From Polyodon spathula (taxonomy: Eukaryota > Chordata > Actinopteri > Acipenseriformes > Polyodontidae): a stretch of 64,000 nt of DNA. Where the stretch lies: assembly GCF_017654505.1 (NCBI RefSeq), contig NC_054537.1, forward strand, positions 154,605 through 218,604, read 5' to 3'. The notes beneath the pieces were generated by a model. It was not told the origin of the DNA. It made no database searches and saw nothing but the letters and a program-made list of their open reading frames with translations. The translations under genes and the position numbers were made by a program. Below are positions 25,829-35,230 of this stretch, in pieces. Position 1 is the stretch's first letter. Each line of letters opens with the position of its first letter.

Positions 25829-26752
25829 TTTCCTAATCTACATTAATGATTTAGATTCTGGTATAGTAAGCAAACTTGTTAAATTTGCAGACGACACAAA
25901 AGTAGGAGGAGTGGCAAACACTGTTGTAGCAGCAAAGGTCATTCAAAATGATCTAGACAAGATTCAGAACTGGGCAGACACATGGCAAATGACATTTAAT
26001 AGAGAAAAGTGTAAGGTACTGCACGCAGGAAATAAAAATGTACATTATAAATATCATATGGGAGATACTGAAATTGGAGAAGGAATCTATGAAAAAGACC
26101 TAGGAGTTTTTGTTGACTCAGAAATGTCTTCATCTAGACAATGTGGGGAAGCTATAAAAAAGGCTAACAAGATGCTCGGATACATTGTGAAAAGTGTTGA
26201 ATTTAAATCAAGGGAAGTAATGTTAAAACTGTACAATGCACTAGTAAGACCTCATCTTTAATATTGTGTGCAGTTCTGGTCACCTCTGCTATAAAAAAGA
26301 TATTGCTGCTCTAGAGCGACTAGAATTATTCCGGGCTTAAAAGGCATGTCATATACAGACAGGCTAAAAGAATTGAATCTGTTCAGTCTTGAACAAAGAA
26401 GACTACGTGGCGACCTAATTCAAGCATTCAAAATTCTAAAAGGTATTGACAGTGTTGACCCAAGGGACTTTTTCAGCCTGAAAAAAGAAACAAGGACCAG
26501 GGGTCACAAATGGAGATTAGACAAAGGGGCATTCAGAACAGAAAATAGGAGGCACTTTTTTACACAGAGAATTGTGAGGGTCTGGAATCAACTCCCCAGT
26601 AATGTTGTTGAAGCTGACACCCTGGGATCCTTCAAGAAGCTGCTTGATGAGATTTTGGGATCAATAAGCTACTAACAACCAAACGAGCAAGATGGGCCGA
26701 ATGGCTTCCTCTCGTTTGTAAACTTTCTTATGTTCTTATGTTCTTATGTTCT
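25829..26752 (+). pseudogene. CR1 ORF2, 3' segment of the twin-primed insertion
   Basis: Begins exactly where the inverted segment ends in element coordinates (LIYINDLDSGI), includes the FADD catalytic motif, the C-terminal domain ending ILGSISY (26675) and three copies of the TTCTTATG tail (to about 26752). A stop after RPHL (26260) and a small deletion near 26310 break the frame. It is otherwise close to the young CR1s. Confidence 0.9.
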
Positions 26753-26777
26753 AATTGTTGGAGAAACATGCACTTTT

Positions 26778-27279
26778 TTGTGGGTTTTTTTTTTTTTTTG
26801 TTATAAATTCAGTCGTTGCCAATTATTTTTGTTATTTTCTCCCAATTTGAAATGCCCAATTTTTATTTAGGCTCAAGCTCACTGCTGCTGACTCGGGAGC
26901 GGTGAAGACAAACACAAGCTGTCCTCCAAAGCATGTGCCGTCAGCCGTCAGCTTCTTTACACACTACAAATACACCATGCATCCACCCAGGAACTACAGT
27001 GTAGGAGGACATCTCCATCTCCCAGGCAACTAACAGGCAGGCCCGTAGGCTCCCTGCCAGACTACAGGGGTCGCTGGTGTGCGGCGAGCCGAGGACACCC
27101 TGGCCGACCTAGACCCCACCTCCCCGGCAACACTCAGCCAATTGAGTGCCGCCTCCTGGGAACTCCCATCCATGGTCGGCTGTGGAATAGCCCAGACTCG
27201 AACTGGCGACGTCCAGGCTATAGGGCGCATCCTGCACTCACGCAGAGCGCCTTTACTGGGGGTGCCACTCAGGAGCCCT
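26778..27279 (-). mobile_element. tRNA-derived SINE
   Basis: A roughly 500-bp element bounded by a perfect 17-bp duplication, GAGAAACATGCACTTTT, at 26761-26777 and 27280-27296. Reading the minus strand, it starts with a pol III-type head: a B-box-like AGTTCGAGTCT lies at 27194-27204, and a putative A box lies nearer the start. The body is GC-rich and it ends in a poly-A tail (26791-26805 as T on the plus strand). No protein is encoded; it would rely on a LINE for movement. The head looks tRNA-like but the parent tRNA cannot be named. Confidence 0.85.
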
Positions 27280-27296
27280 GAGAAACATGCACTTTT

Positions 27297-27715
27297 AATA
27301 TTATTTTTGTAACTTGAATGACAAGAGACATAACTGCCATGCATGATCAATACGTACACGTACTGTAATGACTATAGCATAATAGTTTAAACTTGGGCGT
27401 ATGCAGAGTTCATACCCAGTGAAGAGGACAGCAGGCGGCTCGGGGTACCTCGTTGGCCTGTCGCAGTCGGACCCCCCATCTTGATTTATGTTGGATAACA
27501 TAGAAAGAAGTTTGAATACAATATAAGATACACGTGTTTGCAGGTTTGTACACTCTGTTAGTTTTAAAAGGAGATTATCAGAGGAGGTACAGTAACTGGT
27601 AAATGCGAGATTGCAAGATTGCATTTCATTGCACTGACGACGACCGTCTGACTGCTGGAATAAAAACAATTACACACTGCTGGAGGAACCAATGCGTTCA
27701 AGAGATAACATAGGG
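27297..27715. other. Non-coding, partly related to the 55.4-kb LTR element
   Basis: 27415-27500 ('gtgaagaggaca...cggctcggggta') resembles 55460-55545, just inside the 3' LTR of the 51-56 kb element. It may be a remnant of a related element. Confidence 0.4.
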
Positions 27716-27725
27716 GATATAACAT

Positions 27726-28098
27726 AGGGCGCATCCAGTAAAGGCGCTCCGCGTGGAGTGTAGGATGTGCCCTATAGCAGGGGAATCCACGGCTCACCGT
27801 GCATCAGCAACCCCTGTGGCCAATAGGGTGCCTGTGGTTCTGCAGTGGAGCCTCCAGATCTGTGTTGTCCTCCGGCACTATAGGTCTGGTGGCCTTGCTG
27901 TGGATCCACAGTGCGAAAAATGATGGATTAGCAGGAGCACGTTTCGGAGGACACATGCTTTAGCCTCCGTTCCCCGAGTCAGTGGGAGAGGTTACGAACG
28001 GTGAGCCGAGGATGCAGATAATAATTGGGGAGAAAACCGGGGTAAAAAAGTTGGAGACGACTAAATTAAAAAATAAATGAATAAAATGAATAAAAAGA
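27726..28098 (+). mobile_element. SINE related to the 26.8-kb copy, opposite orientation
   Basis: Begins 'agggcgcatccagtaaaggc', matching the head of the minus-strand SINE nearby, and ends in a tail with 'ttggagacgactaaatt', also shared in reverse complement with that copy. The middle differs (a distinct subfamily). A 10-bp duplication, GATATAACAT, flanks it at 27716-27725 and 28099-28108. Confidence 0.75.
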
Positions 28099-28110
28099 GA
28101 TATAACATGG

Positions 28111-28798
28111 TGTGATAGAGAGAGAAAGGATCGATGCAGTAAATCTCCCTCCCGATTAGAAAGGGTGCTGTGTAAGGGGAAGGTAAGCTGCCTCCTAGAG
28201 CTGCCACCTCTGTAGTAGGTGGAAACCGGAAGGTGACCATATTAGGAGGGGCGCGTAGCTGCAAGTACTCAGGACGATTCCATTGTAGTCAGCTGCGGGG
28301 CAGCCCTCTATTAGGGAAACCATGGCAACGCGGTGACTGCGGGGAGGAGTTTGCTGGGTACAAAGGGGAGCAGCTAAGTCAAAACCTCCCCTTACGCTGA
28401 TAATGAAAATAGACGGCCGGAGCCTGTATTGCTTTGTTTTTGGGATTATGTGCGTTTTGTGTTGCAGAGGAGGAGCGAGCCGCGGACCGGTAAAACACAG
28501 AGCACTGCACTGCACAGCACAGCACAGCACAGCACAGCACCGCACCACTCACGGCACCACGCTTCTCAGCACCAAGAGCACTGCGTGCACGGAGAACGGG
28601 GAACGGACAAAGTCCCATTTTTGTTTACTTTTTATTTTCAACTAAGAAGAGCTGCTGCGTACCCCCCAATACCATTGCTGGTAAAGGGGTGGACTTATTT
28701 GTGTTGTTGTTTTGTTATTATTTTTGTTATCATTAAAACAAGCACTGTTTTGGGAGAAAGATTGTGTGGACCTGCTTCATTCACTGCACCTGACCACA
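28111..28798 (+). mobile_element. Solo LTR with CATGG duplication
   Basis: A 688-bp block starts TGTGATAG and ends GACCACA, with the 5-bp duplication CATGG at 28106-28110 and 28799-28803. Its first 100 bp resemble the solo LTR at 2139-2914 ('atctccctcccgat' versus 'atctccttcccgac'). It contains a CAGCA microsatellite at 28507-28545 and a possible ATTAAA polyadenylation signal near 28731. It landed in the target duplication of the SINE just upstream. No internal region is attached. Confidence 0.75.
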
Positions 28799-28849
28799 CA
28801 TGGGTTAAGCATAAAGGAACAAAAGGCCACACCAAGATAACACCATCTT

Positions 28850-29275
28850 AGGCAGTGTGTGCCAGAACCAGTTTTCTTTATGACACATGAGACGTTCCAC
28901 AGGGGGTTCCCCGGGGTGATTGAACCCATAAAGAGAAGAAAGGAGGGTGGGGCTGAGGTCAATGTTTACTTAATCAAGGTGCACTCAGCTCAGCTCAGCT
29001 CACGTCTCTCTTTCATTAAGGCTAGTGTTGGAGACTTGTCGATCGAGAAAGTCCTGGAGGATCAAACCTACAGTATTGCATTGTATTATTTTGTGCTGTT
29101 ATGTTTTGTTTTGCACCATGCAGTTTGCATATGAAAGTGTGATCTGTACTGTTTTGCTTTGAGCATTCTTTTTGTTTCCGGAATTAAACCTGTATATATT
29201 GAATAAAGCTGATGAAAAGGACTGTGCATTTCTTTCATCAAGAAACAACTACTCACTGCTTTTAAAAAAAACTAC
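28850..29275 (+). mobile_element. Possible LTR 3' part related to the 51-56 kb element
   Basis: Ends with 'gaataaagctgatgaaaaggactgtgcatttcttt', resembling the polyadenylation signal and U5 region of the LTRs at 51131-51861 and 55611-56145 ('gattgaagaaaaggactctg'). The rest is too diverged to align by eye. Confidence 0.35.
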
Positions 29276-29279
29276 ATCA

Positions 29280-29612
29280 CTAATGCTGAATCAGATTACT
29301 GTGACACAACCTCTCATACTAGTAATGCTGAATCAGATTACTGTGACAACCTCTCATACTAGTAATGCTGAATCATATCTCATACTAGTAATGCTGAATC
29401 AGATTACTGTGACACAAACTCTTATACTAGTAATGCTGAATCAGATTACTGTAACACGACCTCTCATACTAGTAATGCTGAATCATATCTCATACTAGTA
29501 ATGCTGAATCAGATTACTGTGACACAACCTCTCATACTACTAATGCTGAATCAGATTACTGTGACACAGCCTCTCATACTACTAATGCTGAACCAGATTA
29601 CTGTGACACAAC
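29280..29612. repeat. 42-bp minisatellite
   Basis: About eight units with core 'ctaatgctgaatcagattac' and 'tgtgacacaacctctcat', some truncated to about 25 bp. A related single stretch occurs at 24330-24395, next to the twin-primed CR1. Confidence 0.9.
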
Positions 29613-29639
29613 AAGCAGCAAGCAGCCCTCCCATGACGG

Positions 29640-30655
29640 TGGATGAGGAATTAGCAGGAATTCATCCTCTGCTGGTGGAGGTGGCTGAGGCAGAGGCAGC
29701 TCCTGCTGCTCTGCTCCTGCCCGTGAAGGTGTTGGAGGCAGAGGCAGCTCCTGATGCTCTGCTCCTGGTGGTGGAAGCAGTGGAGGTGGGTGAAGTGTGT
29801 AATCTGCTGGCGACGAAGGTGGGAGCAGCGTGTAGTCTCCTCCTGTTGCAGGGGACGGTGTGGCTCTCCTTTTAATCCCGGGAAAGTGGTGCTTGTGTCT
29901 GTGCTGTGTTGTGCAGGGAAGATAGTGCTCAGACGGTAGTGATGGCTCTGTGGCGGCAGCTCCTGGTTCTCTTCCCCGTGTGGTAGGGATGGAGGCAGAG
30001 GCAGCTCCTGCTCCTCTCCTTGTGAGGGTGGTTGTGAAACCAACAGGTATTCACCCTCTGCCGGTGGAGGTGGGAACAGCATGCATTTTTCCTCTGCTGT
30101 TCTCATCTTGGGCTGTGGACCTGGGGGCATCCTCCTTCTTGGGCTGTGGACCTGGGGGCATCCTCCTTCTTGGGCTGTGGACCTGGGGGCATCCTCCTTC
30201 TTGGGCTGTGGACCTGGGGGCATCCTCCTTCTTGGGCTGTGGACCTGGGGGCATCCTCCTTCTTGGGCTGTGGACCTGGGGGCGTCCTCCTTCTTGGGCT
30301 GTGGACCTGGGGGCATCCTCCTTCTTGGGCTGTGGACCTGGGGGCATCCTCCTTCTTGGGCTGTGGACCTGGGGGCATCCTCCTTCTTGGGCTGTGGACC
30401 TGGGGGCATCCTCCTTCTTGGGCTGTGGATGTTTGTTGGTCACATCGGGGAAGGCCTCTTTGGCAATCCTCCCACGTTTCACCAGCCGTCCCAGATTCCC
30501 TCAGAGGAGAGTGAATTTGTCGGCCTCTGAGCCAGTGGGACCTCTCCCCCTGATGCTGCACACTCAGGCTCCTCCATCTCCTGCCATACATGGCTCTGGT
30601 TGAGTGGCAGGTACCTGATCTCATCACATACGAAGCACCACCCTTTCTCATTCAG
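29640..30655 (-). pseudogene. Possible LTR-retroelement gag linker remnant
   Basis: Minus-strand frames are rich in P, E, Q and L (blocks such as PPPPAEGEYLLV and GEEQELPLPP) and surround a 31-bp tandem repeat. Similar Pro/Glu repeat linkers occur in the gag region of fish Ty3/Gypsy elements, as far as I recall. At about 30600-30655 a stretch with closely spaced cysteines (WCFVCDE) lies upstream. There are many frame breaks and no pol sequence, so the call is tentative. Confidence 0.3.
30107..30428. repeat. 31-bp minisatellite, about 10 copies
   Basis: Near-perfect repeats of 'gggctgtggacctgggggca' plus 'tcctccttctt'. One unit carries a single a-to-g change. The unit has no stop in any frame on either strand, and its length is not divisible by 3, so all six frames stay open through the array. 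Confidence 0.97.
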
Positions 30656-30659
30656 ACAG

Positions 30660-31311
30660 GCGAGGCAAACATCAGGCTATAATAGCATAGGAAAGTAGGC
30701 TAGTTCAGACATATTAGACTGGTTTCACAATATTCTTGCAATACATTACCTGAAAGCAATATTAGTGCTAATCTGGGTTTGTGAAACCAGCCAATTAATA
30801 TACAATACAAAGAAGAAACCCAGTTTCCTTTAGAAGTGTTGTGCAATTTATTTTATTGTCATTCATTGTTACAATTAGCTTACTAACATGTTAAAACATG
30901 TGTACTTGTTGTAAGATATTTACAAGCATAATTGAAGTGTACAAGAACTTTGTAGGATGATTCTAATGGAATCATTTTTGTTGCTGCACTCATTGTGTAG
31001 CTCCTCTCTGTGCACAGCTGGTACACCAGAGTGAAACCATTCCCCTGTCCTGCAACTCCCTGGATGTGTAAACAGCACACAGAAGATACACTTTGTTTGA
31101 GGTTACAGGGGTGCTGACACTTCCGAATTTTAAAAAGCCACCAAGATGAGATGACTGAAACAGAAAATGGTTACAAAGTGATAAGCTACACACAATACAA
31201 AATCAGTTTCAAAACATTTGCAAACCAAGGCATTCTTACATTTAGCACTTTACAAAGACATTACTAGGTTATTTAAACATCTAGTCAATTAGCAATTAAA
31301 GAGTTGTAAAT

Positions 31312-31353
<42 letters not shown>

Positions 31354-33950
31354 ATCCATTAGCCTAATGTAGAATACTTAAGTTAATTGTTAAAAGTCTT
31401 CATTATATACTCTATAAACCATTAATTGATTTAATTAATTAAAATGAGGACTCTGTACTTTCATTTAGTCCCTTAGGATTTTTAGTTTCTGAATAATGTA
31501 CCCAGAAGGACTCTGTCACAGATGGTTCTGTTCTGTCACGTCTCTTTTGTACTGTAAGTCAATAGATCATTTTTCATGGAAGGCCTCGGTTGCAAGGTTG
31601 TTTGCCCACCGACGATGGGAATGAGAATGTAGAGATAGGAGCCCAGCTAACAAGATTGAAGTTTTTGCAGGTATCAGGCTTTTAAAGACTGTCACCCACA
31701 CCTGTGAGCAGAAACTGACTCACTGAAAGCAGAAACTGACCCAAGACTGTCACAGCTATTGAAAACAGGTTGATCTTTGGGATACAAATTGAACATTTAC
31801 GAAACTGCAACAAATATTGTAATAACTATAATGAGTTTTAAAGAATATAAAACCAGTAGAAAGTATTATTAGCAGTCTGTGAAAGCACCTGCTGGAAGGA
31901 ATCAAACTTGGCAGGCTCTTATCAGAAGAAGACCTTGTTAGCACATTTCAGTTTTATGAGAAAAGGCAGCCAAATTCTCTCATTACTGCTCATGGTAGTA
32001 TCTCATATTAATCAATACTGCGTCACTGCGTACCGTGCAGCACTGCCGCTCTAGCCTGTATCGGTACAGCGAGACAATGGGCACAGTGTGATTAAAAAAC
32101 ACTGGTGCAGCTGTGCACAGTGCCTATCCTGACCACATGGTCACATGCCTGATCAGTGTGTAGCGTACAACGGGGGGACAGGGCCGAAGCCGCGGTGGGA
32201 GACTGACTTACACACACAGTATGACAGATGGGGGAGAGCACTCTGTCTATTGATTTGAGCGACTTACACTAAGGTGAAGGCCCACGCAGCCCGTTTACGT
32301 CTCACCCCAACAAGGAGGGAAGCCTCGTGAGGAGTATATCGCCATGCCTGGCAAAAGGAACCGCGGAGCGGCTAGGACTTTATGCGAGTACGGGACGCGT
32401 TCAGCTACAATCAAAAAAGGGCCCAGCCATGACCCGCAGGCGGCTGGTGGGCAAACTCGACAACGGGAACAAGGCAAGCCCGGTCCCGTGGAGTAATAGT
32501 GCTCTCTGAAGTAAGAAGGGGTGAAAACACATACAATTCTTAATAATACTTACTGTTGCTAAGCCGGATAGACAGAATTCTTTTAGTGTTCTTTAGAGAG
32601 CAGCAGAGCAATCCGAATTATCATAGTTCATTTTGTATAGTCACACAAGGTGCTCTGATAAATGGCTTTGTGTGACTAATCTAACTGACATTTAAATGCT
32701 TACCATTCGCTGTGGTTTTGATTCAGTAGTCTGAAAAGCTCAGTTAATGGGTGGAAAAGTACAGTTTTGGCAGAGCTATTTCAATTATTAAATAGTTATT
32801 CTACTAATGTTTCCGTACAGGTCTAGAACAAATAATAAACGAAGACACTAAAACATAAAACTTGGCACTCTTGTAGAGCTAACACAAATGAATTTTGCAT
32901 GGCAGGAACAGAACCACACAGACTGAAAAGAAAAATAATTAAAACTGTTTTTCATGAAGGAAATTTAAAGTAAATAAAACCTAAACCCATAGACTAGAGC
33001 AACTTACATGAAAACCACTCATTATTTTAAACTAAATGAATAGTAAAGACTGAGGCTCAGACTGTTTCACTATGTTATGAAATATACTGTCCAAACAAAT
33101 GAGTGTAATAAATCAATGCGCTTCTACTGTAAATATGCACAACATAGATAAACAGAAGGAAAACCCCACGTGTATCATTTTAAAACCAAACATATTACAT
33201 TTCACACTTAATTTAAAGAGCCATTTATTGATTCATTTGGATGACACAATGTTCACAGTTGTTCTTGCAAATAGAGACAATAAAGACAAATAACACGCCG
33301 CTATTAATTGAGTTGATTTTTAAAGCATAATAAATATGAAACTCTAAGAAATGCATACATTATTCTCTTGGTAGACTCCAATACATGTATCCTTTGATAC
33401 AAGATGGGGTGTCTTGGCAGCATTCGGGACCTTCACACTGTCTTCTCTGGTTAAAAAGAAGTACCAGAAACCCACACTTCAGGTGAAACAGGGCAGTGTT
33501 TGTGCATTTACTTTTCTATTTACAAAACAAAATAAATGAACAAACAAAAACCTAACACCTTCTAGGAGCACTAACTAAACTTTTCAATCTTAACAGTGAG
33601 CCGGACAGCTAAGCTGTTTACCAAGGGTTTAAACACAAAATTCTTCCATTAAATACCTTTTTTAGGTCTGATCTTCCTCCTTTCAGGCGTGAGAGATGGG
33701 CATCCTGGGCTATGGCTGTAATGAGCCACTGTTACTTAAAACACTTTCCAAAGTGTTGAGTTAAGGGTTGGCTTCCGTGTTCCTGGTGATGGGAGAAATA
33801 TAACATTGCAACTTTTTTGAATTCCTGCTGCTGATTTGACTGCTGTTTTCTGCACCGTTCCATTCCCAATACTACACAGTTATAGAAGCAGGTAGCAGTG
33901 TTTCATTCCCTGGAGTAACGTGTCAAATAATATCACAGCTATAGAAGCAG
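30660..33950. other. Non-coding spacer, with a TA microsatellite and a GC-rich patch
   Basis: A (TA)n run lies at 31313-31350. 32020-32515 is markedly more GC-rich than its surroundings and contains several CpGs but no recognised gene. Nothing else stands out. Confidence 0.55.
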
Positions 33951-34149
33951 GTAGGGTTAGGGTTAGGTAGGAACTTTGTTTCCCTGAGAACCCTACACTT
34001 GATTGGTTTTCCAGGGAAAGAAAGATGCACGGGCCATCCGACTCTTTTTGGATTTATTTTTCTGTTTTTTTGTTTCCAATCTCCTTTTCTAGTTTACGTC
34101 TATCGTGAAGTTCCTAATGTTTAGGCCCAGCGGAAAAGTAGTTTGTAGT

Positions 34150-35160
34150 TTGTTGATCCAGTCTTTCTCTCGGTTTCCTTTCTAAATGATTGTAAAATTG
34201 TAAATGATTTTGCATGTATCGCATTGTATCACATAGATGCAGTTACTGCTGTTTTGTGTAAAGGTTTGTGGAATGTTGTATGTAATTCCTGTGGTTTGGC
34301 TCCGGAGTGTGGTAAGTTGTTTGAAGTGTCGAGGTGCTTTTGTTGTTTTGTGATTAAGTGAAGGAAGTTTGCTGAACACTAAATAGTTGCTCAAATTTTT
34401 GTTTTTTCTGTAGGCTGAGATTATCTTGTGCCCTGTAAGAAGGTTGGTGCCTATGTTGGTCTCTATGTTTGTGTACAAGCTGTCTATATCTATTGTGAAA
34501 AGAAAAGCTGTTTCTGGTAGTTTGAGTGTTAAAATTTTTTCTATGAAGTCATATGTGTCTTTGAGGTAGCTAGTGTGTTTGGTGGATAGGGGGTTTAAAA
34601 AGTGGTCTATGTATTCTGCAATTCTATATGATTCGCTGTTGCAGTCCGATACTATCAGTCTGCCTGGTGGTACGGTGTGTGGGATAGTCCATGTGTCTGG
34701 CGATTTGTGTATTTTTGGTAGCATGTAAAAAATAGTGTGCCTGTTTATTGGTAATTATTTTTTGGTCTGTTAGTGTTTGTATTATTCTATTAATTTCCTG
34801 AGCGGAATCAAGTTAAATTGGTGTGTCTAATTTCCTGTAGTGTTCTGGATTGTTTAGTTGCCTGTTGGCTTCAAAAATGTAGTCTTCTCTATCCAATATT
34901 ACTATTGAATTACCCTTGTCTGCTGTTTGAAAATGATGTCGGTATGTTTTTGTAATTCCTTAAGTGCTATCCTTTCTGGTGCCTTTAGGTTGACTTCTGT
35001 TTTGTGGTTCCCTGGGTTAAGGCTGTGTATTGCTTTTAGGTCTTCAAGAATGATCTCTGTGATTTCCTGTGGAACTTGGTTATTCTTTGGTTCCCAGTTG
35101 GATTTGGGTAGGAAGGGTATCCGATTTGAGTCTTCTTCCTCTTCAAAGAAAGTTGCGGTT
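34150..35160 (-). pseudogene. PLE-1 ORF2: reverse transcriptase plus truncated GIY-YIG
   Basis: From 5' to 3' on the minus strand: an N-terminal PLE region (FFEEEEDSNRIPFLPKSNW; ERIALKELQKHTDI), a frame-broken stretch at 34730-34900, then LPKIHK, GRLIVSDCNSESY, DHFLNPL, SYLKDTYDF and TIDIDSLYTNI, which are the first RT blocks of Penelope-like elements. Immediately after, some 300 residues are missing and the frame resumes in the region before the endonuclease (SNYLVFSKLPSLNHK). The GIY-YIG domain is cut after CDTCKIIY, and its end (EKDWINKL) follows out of frame. The RT active-site block is deleted. Compare the complete GIY-YIG at 57560-58015. Confidence 0.8.
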
Positions 35161-35230
35161 AAGAACATAAGAACATAAGAAAGTTTACAAACGAGAGGAG
35201 GCCATTCGGCCCATCTTGCTCGTTTGGTTG

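Noticed and set aside
28403..28851. Host gene of about 140 codons on the plus strand
   Set aside because: It lies wholly inside the solo LTR 28111-28798 and a CAGCA microsatellite, without recognisable domains.
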